64,000 nucleotides of DNA from Mya arenaria (taxonomy: Eukaryota > Mollusca > Bivalvia > Myida > Myidae), in assembly GCF_026914265.1 (NCBI RefSeq), contig NC_069124.1, positions 88,365,733 to 88,429,732 of the forward strand, read 5' to 3'. The notes beneath the pieces were generated by a model. The model saw only the letters and a program-made list of their open reading frames with translations, ran no database searches and was not told the origin of the DNA. Below, one piece after another: positions 46,901 to 58,904 of this stretch. The number at the start of each line of letters is the position of its first letter. Positions within the stretch are counted from its first letter, which is position 1. Both the position numbers and the translations under genes were made by a program.

Positions 46901-49900
46901 GACCAAAACTGAATTCTAGCATTTTGGGAAACACAATAATCATGTCTTCTTGGGCATGTTTTCAATAGTTAATTTCATCCAGATATACATTTTTACATAA
47001 AAGTATCAATCTCAATAAAACAATTGACTAAGTTTAGGTTCATATCAGGGCTTCTAAAATTTAGGAACCTCAATCAGTCCGGACCAGGCGAAACCCTACC
47101 CCCCCCCCCCCCCCCCCCCCCCACTCCCCCCTCAAAAAAAAACCTGATCAAATGTCAGATCACATAGAAATGTCACACATTTTCGCAATGTGTATTCTGT
47201 CAATATTTTGACCAATTACACAATTGGTGATGTCTGTCAGTCATAGTCATAAGAAAAGTAGGCACACCAACTAAATCAGGAAAAAATCCTTGTGGAAACC
47301 AAAAGTTGGGAATTTTCTTGAATTTAATTCTTGAATAATGCCTAATAAAACAGATACTATTCTATTGAGTAGGATGCCAAAGGCAGAGGCATCTTTTAAT
47401 TTAGACATGTTCACAAAAGTGTTTAATGGTAACAGGTGCATTGAGACCAAAAACTTTATTCCACTCTGTGGACATATTTTATTCCATTGATTAGAAATTT
47501 AGTTTTGTAGGCTAAATGTAATCTTTCAAACATTTACAGTATTGTTTCAAGCTTTACTTAAAGTGCAGTTCCTCTTATTGTAAAAATGTTAACCAGGAAA
47601 AGTTAAGTTACAAAAATAATTACATAATTAAAAAAAATATTACTGGCATTATGATTTGTCCCCTGTACACCCTTTCCATTACATAACAAAGTACTAAACA
47701 TGTATGAATTCTAGTACTTTATACTACCATTGATGATATTTTCTTATTTTTGGACTCAATTTGTAAGTAATTAATATTATATATTATGTGACTGTTTGCT
47801 GTAAGTTGTTCTCTTAGCCATTATTTTCCATTTGCATCATTACATGCTGTTGAATTTTGAGGAAATTGTTGTGAAAAATGTGATACTGAAGAAATTTTGA
47901 GGAATACACTCTAACATATACACAGAAATGTCTTAAGTTGATCACAAATAATGTTTTTATTAACATAAAAGTGAATATAAATGCATATTATATTGGCTTT
48001 CAATATGTGTCCCCTGTGCACCGAAAAATAGTTCAATTTTGAAAAGAAAAATTTGGCAATTGTACATTACAATACATTCTTGAAATTTGGTATGTGGTCT
48101 TTAAAGATCCATAAGGTGAAGTAAATGTAGATTTTTCCCTTATTTAATTCTTGTTTTAATTACAGCAAAAACTTTGTGAGGTAACAATTTATTTTTGGTT
48201 TCAAATTTAGACAAAATGTGTTAATTTTTTTTTTATTTTTCTTAAACAACTGAATTATTATGCACATGACTACACACAGGTACCAATTACTGATTATAAA
48301 ATTCAGAAAAAGCATCTGATTTATGCTAGGTTCTTGTCATAAGACACTTTTATAGATCACCCATATTGTTAGAAATGTTTGCAATATTTGGATTTAAGGT
48401 CAAAATATTTTTTATTTGGATTTCCTGATACTTTCCCAAAGTTATTTCCGTGTAATTTGAAGTAATTACTCTCATGTAAAATAGGTGACAATCATGAAAA
48501 CTGGGTTTGAATTTTCAACCCCCATGTCACACTTTTGCCTCATTATTTTGAAAAGCACCCACATCGTTGTTCAAAAAGAACAGTCGAGGTTTTCAACAGA
48601 TGTGAATAAATAAATGTATTCTTTTCTTGCTGCAGGAAAAGTAGCTTGGTGAGGATGCACATTCACTGTGTGATTTTACCAGCGCCCGGCCTATTTATAC
48701 ACCTGTCTATTCTGTGGTTAAAATGAGAACAGAGACATTGTCTTGAGTAAAATTGTACATGCATTATGAATAAAGTAGCACAATCACACACATCTGTTTG
48801 TGCAGGGATCAACCCAATGTTGTGGCAGCAGGCTATCCTGGACAACCCAGACCCAGAGCAGCTCATCCCTGTGCCCATGATTGGCTTTAAGGAGCTCCAC
48901 CGCAGACTCAAGTTCCAGGACCAGCAGACACGGCTGCACCAGCAGCGCCTAGATGTGAGTACCAAACAAGATCGCTCAATTTGCTGCTCAAACTTGTGGA
49001 ATCTTGGATAGTTTATGGACATGAATTTAGAAAATTCTGCTTGATTTCAGTAGCAGATGATAAAATAATCTTTAGCTGTACTTGCCTAAGGCTGTAAATC
49101 ATTGCTTGTGAACAGAATCAGTCTTCAGTTTGAATTGTACCTTAATCACACATATTCTGTTGTCAGATATCCATAAGAGCTCAGTGCTTCTTTTTTAAAC
49201 CAGCAGATTTACCCATGCATGACTGGATTATGGCCCTTGAAAAATTAAAATTATTATTGTACGTAGCCATGTGAAATATTACAGTTAAGAGAGACAACCT
49301 GTTTTCTGGATGGGCATGAATTTGTCAAAAGTGCTTTAATACGTCTTGTGAACACAATAGAGCCTCAATTTATTTTCTGATCTTTACCAAACTAGCACAG
49401 TTGCTAAACATTGATGTGATCTCAGTTCCTTTCAAAAAACAACCAGAACCGCCCATGCATGACTAGATTATGGTCCTTAAAATTGTCAAAATTGCTATTA
49501 TTTAGCTTGTGAACACAATAGAGCTTCCATTTATTATCGGATGTTTCCTTTTACGTATTCAGTTGTTAAATATGACTTAATCAAGGTTCCATTCAAAAAC
49601 CATCCCCAAAACCCATGCCAGTAGAGCATAGGCCCATGGGCCACATGTTTTGAGTTTCTTTTAAACAAGATACTGTCAGTTGCTGGTGAATAACTGGAGC
49701 GACATTTAATGTTGTATGTATTTTAGTTGATGGCAGAAGGTCTCAGTGAATTTCAAACAAAGCAGAGCAACATGTTGGCAAAACTGGATGAATACAAGAG
49801 GCGGCACCTGGAACTCAGTCATAGACTTCTTCAGGTATGTGCAAACTGTAGGTTCCAGCTTTTCAGTGCAAATAAGATGGTCCAGCTCTTAAACTTCATT

Positions 49901-52900
49901 TCAACTAAAAGGCTTTCCATGATCCATGTTTTCTATCCTACCTGGCAACAGCAGTTTTGAATATAATAAACAGCAGTTAATACAAAGGTTTAGTGAGAAC
50001 AATATTGTTATGACTTGGTCTATTATTCCATCCATCTGACACACTTTTTTTACCTTCGGTAGGGATTGTTCAAATAATGTTCAAACTTAGAATGTTCCCT
50101 TGTTCCCCCCCCCCCCCGGGACACAAAGGGTAAAAAATTAGGTCACTAGGTCAAATCTTAGAGAGAAAAAAACCTTTTGAACACTGACATCATATTTGGC
50201 AATATATCTGGTCAAAATATTTTCCTTCATGAAATCATTGACTGGTTCAAAACTGGATCAAATGAGGTCAGAAACTAGGTCACTATTTTGAATCTTTGAA
50301 AAATCATGTCCAGAACCATATATTGGTATTGATGGGTCATTCTTTCTTCAAAATGTGGTCAGAATGTTCCTCTTGATGTAATCTTGGTAGATTCTAATAG
50401 TGGGTCACATGGGTTTAAGAATTAGGTCATTATGTCAACTCTTCTGAACAGAGGCAATTTATCCACTACAATCTTACATTTTTGCGTTACTTGTGGTCCA
50501 ATCTTCATAAAACTTAATCAGAACATTTGCCTAGATATTTTATTAGTTTTAAACTTGGTACTGTGGGGTTAAATACTAGGTTACTAGGTCAAATCAAAAT
50601 GCTACACTATAAACAATAGGGTTAGGGTTTACCCTTTCAATTCAAACAGTTGCAAACAACCTCACATGTTTAAATATATCTAATGTTCATCACTCTACAG
50701 CTGTTTGCATGTTTTGGTTGGAATAGTTCCCCAACATGAGATTTGCATGCCATCTACTTTGCTTAGGATCTAATATCCTCCTCTAATCTGGAGGTGATAT
50801 CAATTCAACGACTTTGCTTGTTTTTGAAGCTTTTTGAGTAGTTTAAATGTATTATGAAGTAGTCCTTTTTGATTGCTTTGATCAGATCAGAACATGAGTC
50901 ATCTTTAATTATAAGAAATAACTGCGTGAAGATCCTTATACAAAATACAATATTTTTTCAGATAAAGGCATAGTGATAGAGTATCTGGTCAAATCCACTG
51001 ATCTTTCACTCAAAATACTGCAATACTTCATAACAATCGGATATGTTTACCACCTCTTTAAAAACATGTATGATCTGTAATAATTTTTAGTGTTATGTGG
51101 TAAAATGAGTCTGAGATTTTAGATTTGACTTAGGTATTTTTGTGATATTATAGGGCCTGGCCCTTTTTATTTCTATGCAGTGTGATATATTCTTGGCAAG
51201 GCTATTTCTCACCAACTACCAGGTTGAACTTATTAAACTTATGGGAAGCTTTACTTTCATGAGGATATGCTCATATTATGTCATTTTGTCTGCTGTTTTA
51301 CTCAAAAAATGATATGAATGATTATAAAAGCACTTGACATGAACCCTCTAAACATTGAACTGAATGATGGATACTTTTGTCCACCATTCCCTCATTATAA
51401 CTGCATAACTCAATAAGCAACCCATCGGGGAGCAAATATTGTTTCTGATTATTGCCATGCTGAAATTGATAATATAATGGCATTGCAAATTTTTTACGTA
51501 ATAACATTTGGCAAAATAAACAAAATCAAAAAAATGAATCGCAGGTTGATTACAAAAAACATGACAGTGTGTCAGTTGACAATGGAACAAGAGACTACCA
51601 TGACATCAAGTGATATTTAAAACTCTAAATGCACTAATCCTTATTGTGCCCTATTGTTTTGTTTTGTGTCAGGTGATCGTGAAGCAGGAGGTTTACCGGA
51701 AGCAAGGGTTTGCCATACAGGTGGACGAGGAGCAGCTACGGGTCCAGCTAGAGGCCCTCCAAGCGGAGCTCAACCACCCTACACAGTTCAAGGTATGTGT
51801 AAAAACATACACAAGATATTTGAATGCAATTTAATTTAATCCCTGTCTCCCATGCGTTAAACCTGTAAAAGACTGCATTAGTAGTGTTAAACAACATCAT
51901 TGATACTGTATTCACCCATTTATCTGTATGCCCATTCAAATGTCGTACAAGCACATTAGATTTGTTGGTTTTATTTTAAAAAATCAGGATCAGACTTAAC
52001 TCTTGTTAATGAAAGCTTTTATTGTGTTTGTTTGACATTCCAGGGTCGTTTGAATGAGTTGATGTCCCAGATCCGCATGCAGAATCACCTAACTGCATCA
52101 CGATCCGATTTCAACTACCAGATGGACTCAACGGTCTTACAGGAAATAAAAACTGTATGTGCCAGTTCGTTTATTTGACAAATTTAAATAATTATGCCCC
52201 CCTTCGAAGAAAAGGGATATATTGCTTTGCACAGGCATGTTGGTCGGTCGGTCTGTCGGTAGACCAAAGCTTGTCCGAGTGATAACTCAACAATTCCTGG
52301 ACGTATGGTCAACAAACTTGACATGAAGGTTGGGCCTGACCAGTAGATGACCCCTATTGATTTTAGGGCTCATCGGGTCAAAGGTCAAGGTCACAGTGAC
52401 CTTTAATGGTAAAATAATTTTAAAGCTTGTCCGAGTGATAACTCAACAATGCCTAGACCTATGGTCATCAAACTTGATATGGAAGTTGGGGCTGACCATT
52501 AGATGACCCCTATAGTTTTTGAGGGTCATCGGGCCAAAGGTTAAGGTCACAGTGATCTTGAACGATAAAAGGTTGCCCGAGTGATAACTCAACAATGCCT
52601 GCGCCCATGGCCCTCAAACTTGACTTGGAGGTTAGGCCTGACCAGTAGATGACCCCTTAAATCGACCCCTATTGATTTAAGGGGTCAGAGGTCAAGGTCA
52701 CAGTGACCTTGAAAGCAAACTCGACAATTCCTGGACCTATGGTCATCAAACTTGACATGAAGGTTGGGCCTGACCAGTAGATGACCCCTCTTGACTTTGG
52801 GGGTCATCAGGTCAAGGTCACAGTAACCTTTAACGCACAAAAGTTAACAAATCTTCTCCCAGTGATATCTCAACAATGCCTGAATCTATGATCATCAAAC

Positions 52901-54274
52901 TTGACATGTAAGTTGGGCCTGACCAGGAGATGACCCTTATTGATTTTAGGAGACATTGGGTCAAAGGTCAGGTTCACAGTGACCTTGAATGCGAAAATGT
53001 TTCAAGTGATAATTGGACAATGCCTGCACCCATGGCCCTCAAACTTGACTTGGAGTTGTGTCTGACCTGTAGATGACCCCTTTAATTTAAGGATTTAAGG
53101 GGTCATTGGATCAAAGGTCAAGGTTACAGTGACCTTGAACAAAAAATGCTTGTCTGTGTGATAACTTGTCAATGCCTGCACCCATGGCCCTCAAACTTAA
53201 CATTTAGATTTTTGGTGACCAGCTGATGACTACTATGGATTTTGAGGTCAAAGGTCATGGTCATAACACACTCTATCCTCAAACTTTGAATGGTCATAAT
53301 CTTAAAACTGCCTCAACAGCATACAATGTTAGTGACAAATCAGCTGTCATTTCAGTCCATGCATATTTCATTCAATTGTCCATATAATCCTGACAACATG
53401 GCGCTCAGGGGGGGCATAATGTTTGACAAACATCTCTTGTTCAGATATGCTGTACAAAATAAGCCACATATTGCACATGGTTCAAATTGTATTTGTCAGT
53501 GAATAACATGTTTATCTTGGTTGGTGAAATGTATTTGGCAGAAATGAAGACAAGATTCAAAGATATGTCCTTCGAACAATGTATCGTTTTGAACACTCAA
53601 TTTGATCCCGACTGACTCGTCAGTTCTTTCCCATGATAAATATCATATATGGAATACCAACAGTTTCGTTTGCCACATTTAACCCTCTACTGTCCCTCAT
53701 ATAACCCCAGATGTAGATATCTTGAAGTTGCATGTCCTATCAATTTCTGTCCTGACCAGTCACATCTTTGAAAACATTTGTCAAATGTAGCTCCAAAAAT
53801 ATTTCATCTACACATATGAAAATTCACAGAATGTTGGTCAGCATAGCCAGTTGTGCATTGGTCATTTATATAACATTTCAGATAGCCTTTACATTATAGG
53901 CCTTGACTTGCTACAAACATGATCTGAAAATTCTTGTTACACATGCAGCTAAGTATGTCACGGACACACATGGAGCTTCATAAGGCATCATGGGAAAGTG
54001 TTGACCTGTATATGTGTACGCTTGTATTTTGTTATTCTTATATTCCAAAACATGGCAGTTAACCACTGCTGTGTTCGGCGTCATCTTGAGGTATTTATCA
54101 GTTGTGTGATAGCTTTAGCTGCGTGTGCAAAAGCATTTGTTATCACATTGTTTTCTTTTGCAGTTATTAAAGCAGCAGCAGGAGGGTTTAACTCACCTAA
54201 TAGACATTGTGAAGGAGGACAGCCAGGATCTCAACATTATAGATCATGGCCTCACCGACACAGGCAGGAGATGA
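37927..54274 (+). CDS. NUP54: Nucleoporin Nup54 (10 coding exons, 570 residues)
   Basis: Coding exons: 37927-37984, 41127-41579, 41696-41913, 42795-42982, 46477-46673, 48806-48954, 49727-49834, 51673-51792, 52044-52154 and 54164-54274 (TGA). All join at GT/AG in a consistent phase. Residues 1-170 are FG repeats, mostly GFGFG with Ser/Thr spacers. From about 171 the conserved body follows: DERDAVIAKWNQLQALWG, AVGYNCMPSGKNEDGLV, INPMLWQQAILDNPDPEQLI and VPMIGFKELHRRLKFQDQQ. The helical C-terminus includes ADEEQL-like VDEEQLRVQLEALQAEL and GRLNELMSQIRMQNH. These match animal Nup54, which packs with Nup62 and Nup58 by coiled coils and lines the pore channel, its FG segment binding transport receptors. 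Human Nup54 is 507 residues; here the FG part is longer and the tail after HGL is short. Confidence 0.95.
38364..39005 (+). mobile_element. LTR retrotransposon in miniature (two LTRs, 105-bp interior)
   Basis: The left LTR 38364-38633 and right LTR 38739-39005 both start TGTAACGGTCCGCTGTAGG and end in CACGTTACA; they differ at a few bases plus a 3-bp indel. Each has a 'tatataaagacc' box and an inverted pair ccttcaggg/ccctgaagg. The interior starts two bases after the LTR with tggtggcagctgtgggat, a primer-binding site of the type used by Ty3/gypsy elements, and ends with a polypurine run 'ggaggggaaag'. Flanks are a 4-bp duplication CTAT. It lacks gag and pol and would need a helper element. 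Confidence 0.92.
39011..39809. mobile_element. TATA-flanked MITE, 799 bp, in an old LTR
   Basis: The inverted ends CTGGGCAGTTGCCTAATTC and GAATTAGGCAACTGCCCAG match perfectly over 19 bp and are flanked by TATA on both sides. The interior is AT-rich with short frames only. Removing it, together with the LTR element at its left border, restores a continuous LTR through the TATA box. Its superfamily is not evident; a TA or TATA duplication is consistent with Tc1/mariner-like or related elements. Confidence 0.85.
42071..42187. repeat. Perfect 25-bp inverted repeat in NUP54 intron 3
   Basis: 42071-42095 (core 'cctccattgttttgcc') and 42163-42187 are exact inverted complements around a 67-bp loop. 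The transcript could form a stable hairpin in the intron. No matching copy was noticed elsewhere in the window. Confidence 0.8.
42300..42515 (+). mobile_element. LINE 3' tail fragment in NUP54 intron 3
   Basis: Ends with 'gggccggaggcctttatg', then 'tactgaataaagttgagttg', that is, a stem-forming gggccgg/ggcc segment, a poly(A)-like signal and a short GTTGA tandem tail. Such tails close many molluscan LINEs. No coding part is left. Confidence 0.45.
43220..43870. repeat. Dispersed degenerate tandem repeat in NUP54 intron 4
   Basis: Words like 'gaaaacttcttctc' / 'gaaaacttttcttctcaga', 'ggaccaatccaaaaataatt' and 'ttcttttggtgcagtc' repeat about every 180 bp after a 'gtttgtccgtcattgtctg' start. This is a typical low-copy tandem dispersed repeat and is non-coding. 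Confidence 0.5.
44592..45783. mobile_element. TA-flanked DNA transposon, copy 2, in NUP54 intron 4
   Basis: It starts CAGTAAAACTGCGGTCG... and ends ...CACAGTTTTACTG, with TA on either side. Its left part is the inverted complement of the right part of the element at 1907-2722, so the two copies lie in opposite orientation. It has 376 bp more than copy 1 and contains an 83-codon plus-strand frame (45160-45411) of no recognised family. Confidence 0.7.
47099..47122. repeat. Poly-C tract in NUP54 intron 5
   Basis: 24 consecutive C, then 'actccccc'. A shorter C run lies at about 50105-50118 in intron 7. Length is prone to sequencing error. Confidence 0.95.
50050..50640. repeat. Dispersed degenerate repeat in NUP54 intron 7
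   Basis: 'aaattaggtcactaggtcaaa', or near forms of it, recur at about 50140, 50270, 50420 and 50575, giving a period near 145 bp. It is non-coding. Confidence 0.5.
52190..53290. repeat. Tandem array of about 150-bp units with receptor-element-like palindromes, NUP54 intron 9
   Basis: After 'atgcccccttcgaag' and 'tcggtcggtctgtcgg', at least six imperfect units share 'gataactcaacaatgcctg', 'catcaaacttgacatg', 'gggcctgaccagtagatgac' and 'ggtcaaggtcacagtgacc'. The last word contains the palindrome AGGTCAnnnTGACCT. It is perfect at 52388-52402 and 52695-52709, with one mismatch at 52544-52558, 52815-52829 and 53121-53135, and has an extra base at 52970-52985. The unit at 52375 also has GGGTCA and AGGTCA as a direct repeat just before. 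Confidence 0.8.
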
Positions 54275-54519
54275 CCGGCCTCACATTGCTGGGAGAAGAC
54301 GACAAATGTAGAGGGGCCTCAAAATTATGGTGCATTGTGAACAATATCATGTCATACTGTTAGTGTTGAACTTGTGAGCATATATAAGCTGTGTGAGACT
54401 AATGAAGACAAGTTACTTGAGCTTTGTTAATGAAATTGCATGTCATTGTGGGTTTCTGAATTGAATATAATTTGGTGATTTCAATGTACTGTTATAAATT
54501 TGTATGGCAAGTCTTTAAT

Positions 54520-54525
54520 AATAAA
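54520..54525 (+). terminator. Poly(A) signal of NUP54
   Basis: AATAAA lies 246 bp after the NUP54 stop, the first canonical signal downstream. The rest of 54275-54900 is AT-rich 3' UTR or intergenic. Confidence 0.6.
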
Positions 54526-54899
54526 AATTGGAGCCACGCAACCAATTTAAAGTGACAATCTTATTCAAAATCAATACATGTAAAAAACATAAGATTTGAG
54601 TAATAAACCTTTAACTACTTCCTATATAATGCATTTATGGAAAATATTAATAACTGTAACAAGATTGTAACTGTGAACTTAATAGCTGAAAACGCAAAAA
54701 TATTTAATGATTGGTGAGTGCTAAAAGATTGCAATCTACTATCGGCTTATAAGGTTGAAATACCATGTTTTCTGCACCTTTCTTTCAAATTAAACTCAGT
54801 ATCCTTCATAATAACCATTGTTTTCGATATTTATTCATCCTTTATGGTATATTAAAACAATAATATTAATTGTTTAAAATCTTATTTCGGAATAAGACT

Positions 54900-56684
54900 G
54901 CATCTTTAAAGGTGCTCTGATAGTCATCACCTTGGCTGTCTGCCCATCAGTGCTTGGTATCCAAAATATCAACTTTAAACTTAATACATGTACATTCAAT
55001 CATAGATACAATACACTCTTTTACGGCAACTTACATAACTCTCATATAAACATTGTCAGATGTTTGTGCCTCTGTAAACTTATTTTAAGATTTATGCCCC
55101 TTTGTCACCTTATTCAATTCAACAAACAAATGTCATTTTCATGATAACTTGAAAGCTACTCTTGTTGTAAGTTGAATAAAGTTTTACACATGCATTAAGT
55201 TTCATTCAAATTAGCCTACACTGTAGGCTAATTTGAATGAAACTTAATGCATGGTAAAACTTTAACTTGTGTGTCCCATAGTGTCTCTCTTGATATATAA
55301 AATGTTTCAGCTCTATAAATTGAAAGAAGTTATTGAAAATTGAAAGATTTATTAAAAGCAGTTATATGTCAAACATGCTCATTTCAAGAACTCTTACTCT
55401 GTGTCCCATTGATCAAATTGCCTCCCTTGGCATCAAGTGCTTAAGCAAAGGAATTTACTTTTCATCAGAACATGAAGTTTTGGATAAGAATAAATTAAAC
55501 TTGAATTATTAATGGCGGCAATACTGTGTATTGTTTTTTTTGTTAAGCGTCAATCTTGCAAAACCTAGTTACCTATTTCAAAAAATAGTCATTTTGGAAA
55601 AAACACACTTTTTTTAACCAAGATAATAGGCAATGAATCATTTCAGATTCTTTTTCATTAAAGAAACATCAACAAATATTCTCACGTTTACAATTTAGAA
55701 CTAAAACCTGTCTCTCATTATGAGTCCTTGGTATATTTATAAATAGGATGATTAGATGTCGTGCAAGTTGACAACCTCCATTGGCTCGGACAACTTTTTA
55801 AAACAGTGATGAGAAATTTTCTTACAAAGCATACCAATCAAAGACATTTTTATCACCTTGAGCCCTGTAATACGTTCTTATTGTCTATTCGTCGTTATGG
55901 GAATATATGGGCGTTAATTGAGGGTTCGTTTTATTCTTTTTATAAAACAGCTATAAGCTGTTTAACACGAAAACTCCTGCACTGAAAGAACAAGTTTAAA
56001 CAATATATTAAGAATCGCAATATAAATCAATAGTCAATCGCAATAACCATAAGCGATCGCCCGTTAATAATACATAATCAATCACATATAACATAAAACA
56101 ATACAAACATGATACAACGAAATATATTACATGACAAAAAGTACACATGACATGACAATTATACATAAATATCTTACCAGTATGTGGTTCTGAGCACATT
56201 CATTATATTCAATCTCGCAGGTGCGGTGTTGTAATTTGTTATTTTAATAAATTTAAAATGTTAGTAACATGCTTCTCTGTTTAACAACAAAATGTAATTG
56301 AATTACAAACTTGTCACAAAAGCACGCTTTAAGAAAAGCGGCGATAATTATCGGCCAATGGAAAACGAACATCTAAAACCATACCAAGCCCTGAAGATCA
56401 CTCTTGAGGTCACACATGTAAATACATAGGAAAATGAAAGTAAAGAAAGTAGTCCCCATTATGCGATCTCCTGAACCTTGAAATGTTAGTTTTAAGGTGT
56501 CATCACAATAATGTAATAAATGACCCTGTTACAACCCTAACATTGAAAGTTTTGCATGCCATGAGGACTGCTTATCACAAAAACTCAGTATTGGTGTAAA
56601 ATGTTGCCCTTTTATTGGTTTAATCATGTAAAACCCCAAAAGAAAAATGGATGTGATACCAACAACACAGTTTTGCAAAATGAC
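54900..56684. other. Intergenic between NUP54 and the 20-bp minisatellite
   Basis: No gene recognised; it contains the palindrome at 55182-55261. Short frames such as 55761-55985 show no domain. Confidence 0.5.
55182..55261. repeat. Near-perfect palindrome, 30-bp arms, 3-nt loop
   Basis: 55190-55219 is the exact inverted complement of 55223-55252, around ACT. Pairing continues outward through 'gttttac' / 'gtaaaac' with a one-base bulge. Single strands would form a very stable hairpin. Confidence 0.9.
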
Positions 56685-57791
56685 TGCTCATGGTCACACA
56701 ACCCTACTCATGGTCACACAACCCTGCTCATGGTCACATAACCCTGCTCATGGTCACAGCCATACGCATGGTCACATAACCCTGCTCATTGTCACACAAC
56801 CCTGCTCATGGTCACACAACCCTGCTCATGATCACACAATCCTGCTCATGGTCACACAACCCTGCTCATGGTCACACAACCCTACTCATGGTCACACAAC
56901 CCTGCTCATGGTCACATAACCCTGCTCATGGTCACAGCCCTACTCATGGTCACATAACCCTGCTCATGGTCACATAACCCTGCTCATTGTCACACAACCC
57001 TGCTCATGGTCACACAACCCTGCTCATGATCACACAATCCTGCTCATGGTCACACAACCCTGATCATGGTCACATAACCCTGGTTATGGTCACATAACCC
57101 TGATCATGGTCACACAACCCTGCTCGTGGTCACACAACCCTGCTCGTGGTCACACAACCCTAACCCTGCTCATGGTCACATAACCCTGGTTATGGTTACA
57201 CAACCCTGGTTATGGTCACACAACCCTGATCATGGTCACATAACCCTGCTCATGGTCACACAACCCTGCTCATGGTCACACAACCCTGCTCATGGTCACA
57301 TAACCCTGCTCACATAACCCTGCTCATGGTCACATAACCCTGCTCATGGTCACACAACCCTGCTCATGGTCACACAACCCTGCTCATGGTCACACAACCC
57401 TGCTCATGGTCACATAACCCTGCTCATGGTCACACACAACCCTGCTCATGGTCACACAACCCTGCTCATGGTTACACAACCCTGCTCATGGTCACATAAC
57501 CCTGCTCATGGTCACACAACCCTGCTCATGGTCACATAACCCTGCTCACATAACCCTGATCATGGTCACATAACCCTGCTCACATAACCCTGCTCATGGT
57601 CACACAACCCTGCTCATGGTCCCACAACCCTGCTCATGATCACACAGCCCTGCTCATGGTCACACAACCCTGCTCATGGTCACACAACCCTGCTTATGGT
57701 CACATTACCGTGCTCATGGTCACATAACCCTGCTCATGGTTACATAACCCTGCTCATGGTCACATAACCCTGCTCATGGTTACATTACCCT
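56685..57791. repeat. 20-bp minisatellite (about 55 units)
   Basis: Head-to-tail copies of 'gctcatggtcacacaaccct', with variants 'cacataaccct', 'gatcatgg' and 'ggttatgg'. Some units are partly deleted ('gctcacataaccct'). The 20-bp period gives a 20-residue repeat over three units in all frames. The 'aaccct' word is telomere-like by chance only. Confidence 0.95.
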
Positions 57792-58904
57792 TATTTTTCC
57801 ATTCATGTCATTGGAATTGAGGGTATGTTTACCTGGGGTATTGATAGCATGAATGGAAATAATTCTATAGTTGTCGGCTCAACACCGGATCGTTTGAAAT
57901 CAAAGATAATATTCAGTTTATTTTAAATAAGCGCAATTTTTGTTGTTCACAGACCTCAAAACCTACATAAATTATCCACGAGTATCAAAACTTGTGTATG
58001 CTGATGATCATATTCCCTTAGTTTATATTCACAAACCGTTTGGTTATCATAACAGATAAATAAAAAGAAATACAAAAGTAAAAGAAATTGCTATTAGTCT
58101 GTGCTCTTACCACATCCTGTGATGGCTGTAGGAGATGTATTTCTTTTGAAGCATGAACATACTTTTACCTTCATGTTGCTTTTTGATTTGACTGTAAATG
58201 AAATACATTGATGGTGTTATATTTGTTTTGGCATATTTGCTTGTGCAGGTTCCCCCAGTTCTTTGTCGCCGTAGAAGTCTTCCTTTCAATAGTTCGTGGG
58301 CAGTGAGAACATGAAAGTTAATCATAACCTTTGAAAGAATCTGGCCTGCATCACTATAGGCTGTCAGTTTTTCTCATGGTACTTGCATGTAAAACATTTG
58401 ATTTTGATTAAGAAATCAATTGTGGGCATAATTCATTGTTACGGAAAGAATTGTTACAATCGGTTCTTTAATGAACAGAAACTGTTCAGGTCAACAGTCT
58501 GGTGATTTTCTGTAATGGATCCGATATAATTGCTGGTTGTCCCAAATATTTAATGATTATTGCAGTGAAACAATGGAAGTGAAACTTGATACTTTGAAAT
58601 GAAAAGGGAGCCTTTTGTTTAAAAAACTATCTGGACATGGGGTTATTGTGGCTGACTATATCGCATTGACATGAGTCCATGCATGATAGCCAACACCTGA
58701 TATTCATAACCATTTAAAACCCTATATCGTTTAAAAAGAAACTCATGTGAGAGGTGAAATTCCAGTCTTTGTCGATAACGAAATCGGGACACAAACTTTG
58801 CATAAGTTAAAGTGTTCGGATAGGGCACGACTTTTCTATGTAACCGCACAACTAGATTTTCTACAGGCCAATAGTTGTGTTGACTTGGTATATCGGCGGT
58901 AGTG
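57792..58904. other. Upstream region of the TRIM gene
   Basis: No other gene recognised. The last 100-200 bases before 58905 probably hold the promoter and 5' UTR; 'gtataccaagtc'-type or CpG motifs are not obvious, so no start site can be placed. Confidence 0.4.

Noticed and set aside
55190..55252. miRNA precursor
   Set aside because: A perfect 30-bp stem with a 3-nt loop is not a suitable precursor shape; retained only as a palindrome.
56647..57317. Frames with PCSWSHNPAHGHTTLL repeats
   Set aside because: Translation of the 20-bp minisatellite; all frames are open for the same reason.
56685..57791. Telomere-like repeats (aaccct)
   Set aside because: The unit is a 20-mer with 'gctcatggtcacac'; uninterrupted hexamer arrays are absent.
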